Assembly (NCBI GenBank): GCA_963795335.1 | Contig: CAWCHI010000016.1 | Span: 62,001-126,000, forward strand | Direction: 5' to 3' | DNA: 64,000 bases | DNA from: Trebonia sp963795335 | Lineage (GTDB): Bacteria > Actinomycetota > Actinomycetes > Streptosporangiales > Streptosporangiaceae | Shown here: positions 55,715-63,870 of the stretch, piece by piece | Layout: each line of letters begins with the position of its first letter | Numbering within the stretch: position 1 is the stretch's first letter | The notes under the pieces: generated by a model | The model's database searches: none | Told to the model about the DNA's origin: nothing | Seen by the model: only the letters and a program-made list of their open reading frames with translations | Program-made: the position numbers and the translations under genes

Positions 55715-57001
55715 TCAAGGCTGCTCGAGGGCGCCTCGCATCGGGCGTAGCTTGGATTCGGTCTCGGCCAGCTCGGCCACCGGGTCGGAGCCGGCCACGA
55801 TGCCGCAGCCGGCGAACAGCCGGGCCCGGTTCCCGCTCAGCTGCGCGCTGCGCAGGGCGATGCCCCACTCGCCGTTGCCGTCGGCGTCGATCCAGCCGAC
55901 CGGGCCCGCGTAGCGCTCCCGGTCCATCGACTCGAGCTCGCGGATCACCTCGACCGCGTCGGCGGTCGGGGTACCGCCGACCGCCGCCGTCGGGTGCACC
56001 GCGGCGACCAGGCTGAGGGCCGACCTGTCGGCCGCGAGCGTGCCCCGCACCCGGGTGCCCAGGTGCTGCACGTTCGCCAGCCGGATCAGTTCCGGCCGCG
56101 GCACGACGTACACGGCCTGGCACAGCGGCGTCAGCGTCTCGCGGAGCGAGGCGGCGGCGTACTCATGCTCCTCGTTCTCCTTGGCCGAGCCGATCAGCTC
56201 CCGGGCCAGGTCGCTGTCCTCGGCCGGGCTCGAGCCGCGCGGCCGGGTGCCCGCCAGCACCAGCGAGCTCACCCGCCAGCCGTCCTTCCGGATCAGCAGC
56301 TCGGGGGTGGCCCCGACCATGCCGTCGCAGGCGAACGTGTAGCAGCCCGGGTAGCGGGCCGCCAGCCGGCGCAGCAGCACCCGGGCGTCCACCGGCTGGT
56401 CGGCCGACGCGTACAGATCGCGCGCCAGGACCACCTTGCGCAGCGTGGGGGAGTGGGTGATCCGGCGGACCGCCTCGCCGACCGCCTGCTCCCACTCCGG
56501 CGGTGACAGCGCCCCGTCGTGCCAGCGGATGTCGCCCGGCGCGACCGGCGGCGGGAACGGGGCCGGAGCCCACGGCTGCTGGCCGTCCGGGGTGATCGTG
56601 GTCAGCCAGGCGTTCCCGGTGCCGTCACGCCCGAGGATGGCCCGGGGGATGATGAGCGCGGAGCCGTCGGAGGCGTCGTCGAAGGTGAACGTGCCGAACG
56701 CGACCAGGCCCGAGCCGCGGTGCCGGACGGTGTCGTCCACGTCGGCCCCGTCGGCCAGCTCGTGGAGCCACTTCTCGGCCGCGGCGAACCGGTCGGCCCC
56801 GGCCGGGAGGGTTACCCGCGCGGCCGCGCCCCAGCCGGCCAGGCCCGCGCCCTGGTGGACCCAGGCGGCGGCGGCCGGCTCCGGGATCTGGCTGAGGAAG
56901 TCCTCACCCGGGTCGGGGACCGGCACGGAGCGCACGGTTAGCCGCTGGTCACCGCCCGGCCGTCCGGCGTGGTCGGTGGTGTTCCGGTACGGCTCTGCCA
57001 T
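55715..57001 (-). CDS. menF: Isochorismate synthase
   Basis: A 428-residue chorismate-utilising enzyme converting chorismate to isochorismate, the entry to menaquinone or to catechol siderophores and salicylate. Conserved parts: VRRITHSPTLRKVVLARDLY; TPELLIRKDGWRVSSLVLAG, then TRPRGSSPAEDSDLARELI with the general acid/base surroundings; HPTAAVGGTPTADAVEVIRE; and FAGCGIVAGSDPVAELAETE with the Mg2+-binding Glu. Length fits MenF/EntC. ATG at 57001. No other men or siderophore genes are in the window, so the pathway is undecided. An ArsR regulator lies just upstream on the same strand. Confidence 0.85.
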   Translation of the reverse strand: MAEPYRNTTDHAGRPGGDQRLTVRSVPVPDPGEDFLSQIPEPAAAAWVHQGAGLAGWGAAARVTLPAGADRFAAAEKWLHELADGADVDDTVRHRGSGLVAFGTFTFDDASDGSALIIPRAILGRDGTGNAWLTTITPDGQQPWAPAPFPPPVAPGDIRWHDGALSPPEWEQAVGEAVRRITHSPTLRKVVLARDLYASADQPVDARVLLRRLAARYPGCYTFACDGMVGATPELLIRKDGWRVSSLVLAGTRPRGSSPAEDSDLARELIGSAKENEEHEYAAASLRETLTPLCQAVYVVPRPELIRLANVQHLGTRVRGTLAADRSALSLVAAVHPTAAVGGTPTADAVEVIRELESMDRERYAGPVGWIDADGNGEWGIALRSAQLSGNRARLFAGCGIVAGSDPVAELAETESKLRPMRGALEQP

Positions 57002-57088
57002 ACGCCGCAGTCTAGTGGGGGGCGCCGACCACCCGGATGGAGCGGGGCTGTGCGGGCCGCGGAGGCCGCACTGAGCCGCAGGCCGGGC

Positions 57089-57451
57089 TCAGTTCGCCAG
57101 CTCCCGCGGTGACAGCATGTGCGCCATCGCGGGCAGCACGCCGGGCGCCACCCGGCAGTAAACCCAGGTGCCCCGCCGCTCGGAGATGATCAGGCCCGCC
57201 TCGCGCAGCTTCTTCAGGTGATGGCTGACCGTGGGCTGGGAGACGCCTACGTTCTGGATGTCGCACACCGAGGCTTCTCCGCTCTCGTGCGCGGCGACAC
57301 GGGAGAAAAGCCGGAGGCGAACCGGGTCGGCCAGCGCCTTGAACATGCCGGCCATGCGCTCGGCATCGGCCGCCGAAAGTTCCGCCGCGCCGAGCGGCGG
57401 GCAGGGAATCTCGACGGCGGCCTCGCCGATGAGTTCCATCGGAATCGTCAT
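57089..57451 (-). CDS. ArsR-family transcriptional regulator
   Basis: A 120-residue metalloregulator-type winged helix. Core: MAGMFKALADPVRLRLFSRV, the metal-loop-like GEASVCDIQNVGVSQPTVSH (single Cys, the family's alpha3 site), HHLKKLREAGLIISERRGTW and VYCRVAPGVLPAM with a second Cys. Arsenite sensors use Cys-x-Cys here; only one Cys is present, so the inducer may be another metal or none. ATG at 57451 gives a normal N-terminus (MTIPMELIGE). It precedes the isochorismate synthase gene by 87 bases on the same strand, which may be a target. Confidence 0.8.
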   Translation of the reverse strand: MTIPMELIGEAAVEIPCPPLGAAELSAADAERMAGMFKALADPVRLRLFSRVAAHESGEASVCDIQNVGVSQPTVSHHLKKLREAGLIISERRGTWVYCRVAPGVLPAMAHMLSPRELAN

Positions 57452-57945
57452 GGGGGTAATACTCGCGTGCGGCAGTGATGTCTGCCACCGTTTCGCCCAT
57501 AACGTGACACCACCTATATCAACGGCGACGAGGCGGCCCGGGTGCCATTCCCGTCGCTTTTCTATCGATCCCCCCAGCAGCGGGAATGCGGGCGCGGCGG
57601 GAGTGTCCGGCCGCCTGCGCCGCCCCGTAAGCGGGTGGTCACGCGCAGGCGGGGGGCCCGCCGCCACATGCGAACGTTTGCGGTCGCCGGAGCGGGCCGC
57701 GGCCGGGCCCCGGCGCAAATCCCGCGAGTGGCGAATCGGTAATCGGAACGGCCCGGCGGACCGGACAACACTTTGCCCGGGCGGCCGGGCGGCCGCGATT
57801 CGGTAAACGGCCGCCCGGTCCGGCTGCGGGCAGCAGCAAGCCGATTAGCGGCGAAATGCTACTGGCCGGTAAATAATCATTGTTTAATTGAGATCGATGC
57901 TGGCCAATGATGTTTCCGCCGGCCGCGGGCGACCCGCTCGCCCCG
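57452..57945. other. Intergenic region, no gene
   Basis: About 490 bases without a supported gene between two minus-strand genes. The AT-richest part is 57860-57900. The radical SAM gene ends at 57946 and the arsR promoter must lie near 57460-57530, where TATA-like GATATAGG is seen on the minus strand. No clear terminator hairpin was found. Confidence 0.5.
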
Positions 57946-59865
57946 CTACAGGAGGGTTAGCTGCTCCGCCGCCGCAGGGGCGGCGGGCGGCGGGCTGATC
58001 CGCCGAACCGAGCTGCGGTCGGCCGGGCGGCGTCCGCGCCCGACCCCGAACCGCTCCGCCAGCTCGCGCACCTGGGCGCCGATGCGGGACTGGTAGTCCT
58101 TGCGCGCGTAGGCGCCCCGCCCGTACAGCTCGGCATAGCGGGGAACCAGCTCCGGGTGCGCCTCGCCGAGCCAGGCCATGAACCACTCGCGCGCCCCCGG
58201 CCGCAGGTGCAGCACGATCGGCATCACGTGCGGCGCGCCCGCCTCGGCCGCCCCCCGCACGGCCGCCTCCAGCTGGGCCGGGGAGTCCGACAGGTAGGGC
58301 ACGACCGGGCCCATCAGCACGCCGCAGCTGAGCCCGGCGTCGTTGAGGGCGGCGCACGCCTCCAGACGGCGCTCGGGGGCCGGGGTGCCGGGCTCGATCG
58401 CCCGCCAGAGCGACTTGTCGACAAAGGCGGCCGAGACGTTCAGCCCCACGTCGGTTACCTCGGCCGCCTCAAGCAGCAGGTCGAGGTCGCGCAGGATCAG
58501 CGTCCCCTTGGTCAGGATCGAGAACGGGTTGGCGGCGTCCCGCAGGGCCCCGATGATCCCCCGCATGAGCTGGTAGCGGCCCTCGGCCCGCTGGTAGCAG
58601 TCCACGTTGGTACCCATCGCGATGTGCTCGCCCGGCCACCCGGGCGAGGCGAGCTTGGCCCGCAGCAGCTCTGGCGCGTTGACCTTGACCACCACCTTGG
58701 TGTCGAAGTCGCGCCCGGAGTCCAGGTCCAGGTAGGTATGCGAGTTACGGGCGTAGCAGTTGTGCGACACCACCCCGTTGGCGATGAAGTCGCCAGTCCC
58801 GGTGGTGATGTCGTACATCGGCAGCTCCAGGCCCAGCGACTCGATCGAGGCGACCTTGAGTCCGGCGTCGCTTTTGATCGCCCTGCCCTCGATCGACCGC
58901 TTGCGGGTGATGGCCGGGTCGGTGGTGTGGAAGAAGCGCATGACCTCCCTGAGCCCGCCCCGCAGCCGGACGACCCTGATCCCGTCCGCCGGCTTCGGGT
59001 CCTCGGTCACGTAAGAGAATCCGAGCGCGTCGAGGGCCCGGGTTGTCCACCCGATGATGTCGGGGTCGGTGTTGCTCACCCGCCACACGCCGCTGGAGTA
59101 AGAGCCTTCGGCGTCGAAGATCCCGGCCAGGAAGCCGCGCAGCCAGTCCCGGTTCGGGTGCTGCGGCCAGCCCACAATGCGCTCGATGTGGGCCAGGCTC
59201 GCGCGGGAGCTGGAGCTGATCGCTCGCAGCACGTAGCGGTCGTACTGGGCATCGCCGCGGATCATCCCGGTCCTGTAGCCGCGGCGGTAGGCACCGGAGT
59301 CCTTGGGCCCCTCGGCGAACCCGCCAAAGCCCATGAGCTGGCTGTTCGTCGTCAGGAACGGGCGCTGATCCCGCCCCTGCTCGGCCCCGGTCACGTGCTT
59401 CCAGCCGCGCCCGGTCAGGAAGCGGTGGTCGCCGCTGGCGATCAGCCTGGTCCCGTCCCCCAGGGTGATCCGGTACGCGGGCTTGACCGTCGACCAATGG
59501 GCGAGCACCTCGGTGATCGCGTACCGGCGGCAGTCGCCGTCGCGGACGGTGCCGTAGATGCGGTCGCCCACCCGCAGGTCGGCGATCCGTCTGGTCGTGC
59601 CGTCCGCCATCAGGACCGGAGTCTCCGGTCCCAGACAGTAGGAGCACGCATGACTGCATCCCCGGTACGGGTTAATTGTCCAGGTGAACGGCATCTTCGA
59701 TGTCGTCGGGACGCGGGAGACGATCGACTTGGCGTGCACCTCGTAGAAGGTCATGCCGCGGAACTCGGGGGAGTCGAACGTGCGGGTGACCGCCCCCCGC
59801 TCGATCAGCGGCGGGGCCGCCGCCCCGGCCTCGTCCGCGTCCAGTCGCATGCTGTCCCAGCGCAT
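57946..59865 (-). CDS. Rv2578c-family radical SAM protein interrupted by an intein
   Basis: A 639-residue precursor. After removal of a 293-residue intein the host protein is about 346 residues, normal for the Rv2578c/SplB-like radical SAM family. The cluster motif is split: NPYRGCSHACSY ends the N-extein and CYARNSHTYLDLD begins the C-extein, so the CX3CX2C [4Fe-4S] site exists only after splicing. C-extein motifs include HIAMGTNVDCYQRAEGRYQL, PFSILTKGTLILRDLDLL and LRPGAREWFMAWL. The family's substrate is unknown; a nucleic-acid or photoproduct-lyase-like role has been suggested by similarity. ATG at 59865 lies 7 bases after a -10 element, so the mRNA is probably leaderless. Confidence 0.9.
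   Translation of the reverse strand: MRWDSMRLDADEAGAAAPPLIERGAVTRTFDSPEFRGMTFYEVHAKSIVSRVPTTSKMPFTWTINPYRGCSHACSYCLGPETPVLMADGTTRRIADLRVGDRIYGTVRDGDCRRYAITEVLAHWSTVKPAYRITLGDGTRLIASGDHRFLTGRGWKHVTGAEQGRDQRPFLTTNSQLMGFGGFAEGPKDSGAYRRGYRTGMIRGDAQYDRYVLRAISSSSRASLAHIERIVGWPQHPNRDWLRGFLAGIFDAEGSYSSGVWRVSNTDPDIIGWTTRALDALGFSYVTEDPKPADGIRVVRLRGGLREVMRFFHTTDPAITRKRSIEGRAIKSDAGLKVASIESLGLELPMYDITTGTGDFIANGVVSHNCYARNSHTYLDLDSGRDFDTKVVVKVNAPELLRAKLASPGWPGEHIAMGTNVDCYQRAEGRYQLMRGIIGALRDAANPFSILTKGTLILRDLDLLLEAAEVTDVGLNVSAAFVDKSLWRAIEPGTPAPERRLEACAALNDAGLSCGVLMGPVVPYLSDSPAQLEAAVRGAAEAGAPHVMPIVLHLRPGAREWFMAWLGEAHPELVPRYAELYGRGAYARKDYQSRIGAQVRELAERFGVGRGRRPADRSSVRRISPPPAAPAAAEQLTLL
58759..59637 (-). other. 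Intein with LAGLIDADG endonuclease domain
   Basis: 293 residues from Cys1 (codon 59637-59635, start CLGPETPVLMADGTTRR) to the final His-Asn (codon Asn 58761-58759, end FIANGVVSHN); the +1 residue is Cys. Splicing blocks: A at the start; B-like GTRLIASGDHRFLTGRGW; F/G at YDITTGTGDFIANGVVSHN. The middle carries endonuclease motifs YRRGYRTGMIRGDAQ and FLAGIFDAEGSYSS, the LAGLIDADG type with acidic residues intact in the second. The penultimate His, terminal Asn and Cys nucleophiles suggest active splicing. Insertion is exactly before the third cluster cysteine of the radical SAM host. Confidence 0.9.
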
Positions 59866-59872
59866 ACCCGGC

Positions 59873-59901
59873 AGTGTAGAACCTGCTTTCGATCTGGGCA
59901 A
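59873..59901 (-). promoter_or_regulatory. Predicted leaderless promoter of the radical SAM gene
   Basis: On the minus strand TTGCCC (59901-59896), 17 bases, TACACT (59878-59873), then the ATG 7 bases further. Spacing is ideal for a housekeeping sigma factor and leaves no room for a ribosome site. Confidence 0.6.
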
Positions 59902-60096
59902 ACAGGTGTTCGGTGCCCAGGGGACGGCCGGGCCGGCGGGCTCAGGGTTGGGCTTGTGGGGGGATCCGTTCGGGAGCGGGTTTCTGACTGTTCCAAAAAG
60001 AGCAGGGCACAAACTCAGAACGATTGGATAAACCTTCCGTCCTGGGGGATAGTTGTATAGTTCCCACCAGCCCGCGGAACGCGGAGGTATGGCGCG

Positions 60097-60495
60097 ATGG
60101 CGCTGTCAATGGACGAGCAGCGAATGCTCGCCGAGATAGAGCGGCGGCTCGCCGCCGAGGACCCTGGCCTCGCGACCAGGCTGTCCTCTTTCCGGCGGCC
60201 AGGGCCCGCCGCCGGGCTCAGGACCAACCGGGGCAGGATCATCGGCTCGCTTTGTACCATCGTCCTGCTGGCCGTGATCGGCCTGACGGTGTACGCGATG
60301 ATCCCCTTCCGCGGCAACGGTTCCAAAACCCCGCTCAGTACCACGTCCTCCGCGCGAACATCGAACAGTGCGCCCGCCCGGGCCGGCGGCACCTCCGGCA
60401 GTCGCACATCGGGTAGCACCTCGGCCTCGGCGACCGCGAACACCCCGGCCAGCTCGGTCGCCCATGGTGCGGCCGCCAGCGCCGTCGACGGCTGA
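60097..60495 (+). CDS. DUF3040 membrane protein
   Basis: A 132-residue small actinobacterial protein. The N-terminal helix LSMDEQRMLAEIERRLAAED is the DUF3040 hallmark, with one membrane segment IIGSLCTIVLLAVIGLTVYA (about 48-67) and a Ser/Thr/Ala-rich tail, probably disordered. Function unknown; relatives are often linked to cell division clusters. ATG at 60097 follows GGAGG by 9 bases. It converges on the next gene with only 14 bases between stops. Confidence 0.85.
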   Translation: MALSMDEQRMLAEIERRLAAEDPGLATRLSSFRRPGPAAGLRTNRGRIIGSLCTIVLLAVIGLTVYAMIPFRGNGSKTPLSTTSSARTSNSAPARAGGTSGSRTSGSTSASATANTPASSVAHGAAASAVDG

Positions 60496-60509
60496 CGCCG
60501 GTGAAGGCC

Positions 60510-61049
60510 TCAGGAGTCGCGCCACAGCTGGACGAGGTAGCGCTCCACCCCTTCGAGCTTGCGTTTTTCCCGCTGGAACTCATCCGACAGCGGATCCTTG
60601 TGCTGGTCGAAGAGCTTGGTGTACATCTGCACGACCGCTTCGCGGTAGCGCGCGTACACCCGGACCTCGTAGTCGCCGACGCCGCCGGACAGCCGCAGGC
60701 CGGAGACGGCCGGCCCGGCCGATCCCATGTCGATCGACAGCCGCCCGCGCAAGTACAGCCGGGCCTTGGCTTCCTCGTCCCAGGCGTCAGGCAGCAGGGG
60801 CTGGCCGTCCCATTCCTCCAGTACCAGGCGGACGTCGATGTCCTGCTGGAGGGAGCCGATCCACAGTTGCTCGCGGCTGGCGGACACCAGCACCCCGACC
60901 GGCGGCAGCGGGCCGCCGGGGGCGTCGGGGTGCACTTCGGTGTCGTGAATGCGGAACATGCGGCGGTCGGGGAAAACCGGCATGACAAGCTGAAGCAGCC
61001 TGCGGCTCACGTAGCCCCCCTCGGGCACGTCCCCCACCTCGCTCTTCAC
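60510..61049 (-). CDS. Hypothetical protein
   Basis: A 179-residue protein of mixed beta-strand character (VSRRLLQLVMPVFPDRRMFR, QDIDVRLVLEEWDGQPLLPD, LYLRGRLSIDMGSAGPAVSG, DYEVRVYARYREAVVQMYTK) ending in charged helices (SDEFQREKRKLEGVERYLVQ). No signal or membrane segment and no family recognised. The frame begins with GTG at 61049; a GTG 12 bases downstream is possible. Confidence 0.55.
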   Translation of the reverse strand: MKSEVGDVPEGGYVSRRLLQLVMPVFPDRRMFRIHDTEVHPDAPGGPLPPVGVLVSASREQLWIGSLQQDIDVRLVLEEWDGQPLLPDAWDEEAKARLYLRGRLSIDMGSAGPAVSGLRLSGGVGDYEVRVYARYREAVVQMYTKLFDQHKDPLSDEFQREKRKLEGVERYLVQLWRDS

Positions 61050-61213
61050 ACGTCTCGCTTACGATCCCAGGATCGCAGATGCCCCGGCTTTCGCCTCCAT
61101 CGAGCATCAATTTAGACCGAGAGAAGTCGGCGTGCTGGGCGAACGTGGCGGAAGTGTTCAGTGTCGGCAGTGTTAACAGCTTTCCCCGGAAGGCCAATCC
61201 GTGACGTCACCTA

Positions 61214-61259
61214 TTGACTACAGTGCGCAGCATATTTAGTGTCATATCCGGATAACACT
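61214..61259 (+). promoter_or_regulatory. Predicted promoter with palindromic operator for the MFS gene
   Basis: TTGACT (61214-61219), 17 bases, TAGTGT (61237-61242). Overlapping the -10 is AGTGT-CA-TATCCGGATA-ACACT (61238-61259) with a perfect 10-bp palindromic core. A second palindrome, GTGACGTCAC, sits at 61201-61210. Such an arrangement is usual for repressor control of efflux pumps. Confidence 0.55.
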
Positions 61260-61281
61260 CGCTGACCCCCAGGCGGTGCGC

Positions 61282-62787
61282 ATGCGTTCGGTCCCTGCTG
61301 CTCAGCCGCAGCTACAGAGAGTGCCTTATCAAACACCCAGAGGCGCGGCTCTGCTCCCGCCCGCCACCCCGCCGGAGCCCGGGGCCATGGGCCCGGGCCG
61401 CCGCCGGGTCGTCCTGGCCGTTTGCTGCTCCGCCCTTTTCATGGTCGGCCTGGACAACACGATCGTGAACGTCGGCCTGCCGGCGATCGGCGCGTCCCTG
61501 CACACCAGCGTCAGCGGGCTGCAGTGGACCGTCGCGGGCTACACGATCGTGCTCGCCAGCCTGCTGCTGTTCTCGGGCGCGGCCGCCGACCGGATTGGCC
61601 GGCGGACCATCTTCCAGGTCGGCCTGAGCCTGTTCACCCTCGGCTCCTGGCTGTGCTCGCTCGCTCCCAGCCTGAGCTGGCTGATCGCGTTCCGGGTGCT
61701 GCAGGGGGTCGGCGGAAGCATGCTCAACCCGGCCGCCCTCGGCATCATCACCAACGTGTTCAGTGCCCCCAGGGACCGCGCCAAGGCGATCGGCGTCTGG
61801 GACGGGGTGTCCGGGCTGGCGATGGCGCTCGGCCCGGTCGCGGGCGGGATCCTGGTCGGCTCGGTTGGCTGGCGCGGGATCTTCTGGGCCAACATCCCGG
61901 TCGGCCTGGCCGCCATCTCGCTCACCGCGCTGCTGGTTCCCGATTCCAAGGCGGAGCGGGCCCGGCGGCCCGACCCGGTCGGCCAGGTGCTGGTGATCGT
62001 GATGCTGGCCTCGCTCGCCTACGCGATCATCCAGGGCCCGGCCGACGGCTGGGGCTCGCCCCGCATCGGGGGCTTCTTCCTGCTCTCACTGGCGGCGCTG
62101 ACGCTGCTGCTGCGCTACGAGCCGCGCCGGGCCGACCCGCTGATCGACTTCCGCTTCTTCCGCTCGGTCCCGTTCAGCGCGGCCAACGCCACCGCCGTCT
62201 GCGCGATCGCCGCCAGCGCCGGCTTCCTCTTCCTGACCACCCTCTACCTGCAGGACGTGCGCGGCTTCAGCGCGCTGCGGGCCGGCCTGACGCTGCTGCC
62301 AATGCCGGTCATGATGGCCCTGTCCTCCCCTGTCGCGGGGCGTATCGTCGCCCGCGGCGGCGCCCGGCTGCCGTTCATCATCGCGGGGGCGGCGCTGACG
62401 TTGTCGGCCGCGGCGCTGTCGCAGCTGAGCCAGACCAGTGGCCCGCTGTTCCTGGTCGCCGCCTACGGCTTGTTCGGGCTCGGTGCGGGCATGGTCAACG
62501 TGCCCATCTCCAACGGCGTGATGGCGGGCGTGCCCCGTTCCCAGGCCGGCGTCGCCTCGGGGATGAACTCCTCCAGCCGCCAGCTGGGGCAGTCGCTGGG
62601 CGTCGCCATCGTCGGCTCGGTGCTGGCCGCCAGCCTGCACGGCTCGCTGTCAGGCGGCTTCCTCAGCGCCGCCCACGCGGGCTGGTGGATCATGGCCGGC
62701 TGCGGCTACGCGGTGCTCGTCCTCGGTGTCATCGCCACCACCCAGTGGGCCCGGGCGACGGCGGCCACGGTCAGCCCCGACGTATAA
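61282..62787 (+). CDS. MFS drug efflux transporter (DHA2, EmrB/QacA)
   Basis: A 501-residue, 14-segment exporter driven by protons. After a Pro-rich cytoplasmic start (about 1-40) come LFMVGLDNTIVNVGLPAIGA (the D1 motif of DHA2 pumps), LLLFSGAAADRIGRRTIFQV (motif A), LGPVAGGILVGSVGWRGIFW, then NIPVGLAAI (motif C), and GVASGMNSSSRQLGQSLGVA. Substrates are typically lipophilic cations or antibiotics. ATG at 61282 follows AGGCGG; a GTG two codons upstream is possible. It has its own promoter with an operator-like palindrome but no adjacent regulator gene. Confidence 0.85.
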   Translation: MRSVPAAQPQLQRVPYQTPRGAALLPPATPPEPGAMGPGRRRVVLAVCCSALFMVGLDNTIVNVGLPAIGASLHTSVSGLQWTVAGYTIVLASLLLFSGAAADRIGRRTIFQVGLSLFTLGSWLCSLAPSLSWLIAFRVLQGVGGSMLNPAALGIITNVFSAPRDRAKAIGVWDGVSGLAMALGPVAGGILVGSVGWRGIFWANIPVGLAAISLTALLVPDSKAERARRPDPVGQVLVIVMLASLAYAIIQGPADGWGSPRIGGFFLLSLAALTLLLRYEPRRADPLIDFRFFRSVPFSAANATAVCAIAASAGFLFLTTLYLQDVRGFSALRAGLTLLPMPVMMALSSPVAGRIVARGGARLPFIIAGAALTLSAAALSQLSQTSGPLFLVAAYGLFGLGAGMVNVPISNGVMAGVPRSQAGVASGMNSSSRQLGQSLGVAIVGSVLAASLHGSLSGGFLSAAHAGWWIMAGCGYAVLVLGVIATTQWARATAATVSPDV

Positions 62788-62814
62788 CTGCAGCACGCGG
62801 CGCCGGCACGGCTC

Positions 62815-63582
62815 TCAGCGCAGGCGGGTGCGCAGGGCGGTGATGTCGGCGGCGCTGACGCCGGCCTCGGCCAGGTAGGCGGCCACGTCCAGGCCGGCCA
62901 GCAGGCCGGTGATGGTGTGCCTGACCGTGGTCCCGCGGGCGCGCAGCAGCGCACGGATGTCCGGCTCCGGCTGGTCGAGGCCGAGGGCGGCGTACAACCG
63001 GGTCACCTGGCCGAAGGTGAGCTCGTAGTCGTCGGCGACCGCGTCCGGCCCGACGCCGGCCAGGGACAGCAGCAGCAGGCTGATAAGCCCGGTCCGGTCC
63101 CGGCCGGCCGTGCAGTGAAACAGCACGCCGCCGCCGGAGAACCGCGCGATCGCGGTGAGCACGGCCGCGATCCGCTCCGGCTTGGCCGCCAGGAACGGCT
63201 GGTAGTAGAGCGGGGTGCCGTTCAGCCCGGCCTCGTTCAGGTGCCGCCAGAAAGCGAGGTCGCCGACGTCGTCGAGCGGGACGGTCACGGTCGTGAGGCC
63301 GGCCGGGCGGGGGGCCACGGGGCGGGTGGCGGGCACCGCGAACATGCCGGCCGCGCTGGTCGCCGAGGGAACTGACCCTGGCGTTACCTCATCCGGGTTG
63401 CGCAGGTCGATGACGGCCCGCAGGCCGGCCGCGCGGGCCGCCGCCCAGCCGGCCGCGGTGATAAAGCGGGGATCGGCCGACCGGATCAGGCGCCTGGACC
63501 GGGTCCAGGTCCCGCTCGTGGTCGGCAGCCCGCCCAGGTCACGGGTGTTGTAGCAGCCTTCCCAGCTGATGAAGCGGTTCAT
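62815..63582 (-). CDS. Tyrosine-protein phosphatase (Tyr_phosphatase3 family)
   Basis: A 255-residue cysteine phosphatase. N-terminus WEGCYNTRDLGGLPTTSG and RRLIRSADPRFITAAGWAAA are typical of the family (PtpB-like). The P-loop is GGGVLFHCTAGRDRTGLISL (Cys nucleophile, CX5R). ITGLLAGLDVAAYLAEAGVS follows near the end. Relatives dephosphorylate phosphotyrosine or phosphoinositides and some are secreted; no signal peptide here. ATG at 63582 gives MNRFISWEG; an upstream in-frame GTG at 63591 is possible. Convergent with the MFS gene. Confidence 0.85.
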   Translation of the reverse strand: MNRFISWEGCYNTRDLGGLPTTSGTWTRSRRLIRSADPRFITAAGWAAARAAGLRAVIDLRNPDEVTPGSVPSATSAAGMFAVPATRPVAPRPAGLTTVTVPLDDVGDLAFWRHLNEAGLNGTPLYYQPFLAAKPERIAAVLTAIARFSGGGVLFHCTAGRDRTGLISLLLLSLAGVGPDAVADDYELTFGQVTRLYAALGLDQPEPDIRALLRARGTTVRHTITGLLAGLDVAAYLAEAGVSAADITALRTRLR

Positions 63583-63645
63583 GCTGCCCACCGTCGGCCT
63601 TGCCCCGGGGGCAAGGTCAACCGCGGGCCTGGCCGAGAACCCGGG

Positions 63646-63861
63646 TCAGCCGCCGCAGCCGCAGGCGCCGCCGCAGCAGCCACCGCCCCCGGCAGGGGCG
63701 GGGGCGCCGGCCGACAAGCCGCCGAGCCCGACGGTGGTCAGCAACTTGACCGTGTCGTCATGGCCCTGCGGGCAGGTCGCCGGGTCACCGGAGGCGCTCA
63801 TCGGCCGGGTCAGCAGGAACGTGTCGCCGCAGGCGCGGCAGCGGAACTCGTAGCGTGGCAC
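63646..63861 (-). CDS. FmdB-family zinc ribbon protein
   Basis: A 71-residue protein. The FmdB putative regulatory zinc ribbon is complete: YEFRCRACGDTF (CxxC) and the second knuckle around PATCPQGH, with Cys and His rather than CxxC. The tail is Gly/Cys-rich (GGGGCCGGACGCGG), as in many actinobacterial members. Function is uncertain. GTG at 63861. It lies 9 bases after the stop of the upstream partial gene on the same strand. Confidence 0.8.
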   Translation of the reverse strand: MPRYEFRCRACGDTFLLTRPMSASGDPATCPQGHDDTVKLLTTVGLGGLSAGAPAPAGGGGCCGGACGCGG

Positions 63862-63870
63862 GGGTTGATG

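Noticed and set aside
57012..57500. Frame starting MGETVADITAAREYYPHDDSD as an alternative arsR N-terminus
   Set aside because: It is out of frame with the ArsR domain, and the ArsR frame already has a normal-length N-terminus from 57451.
58156..60060. 634-codon plus-strand open frame
   Set aside because: It is antisense to the intein-containing radical SAM gene, with composition typical of a shadow frame and no domain.
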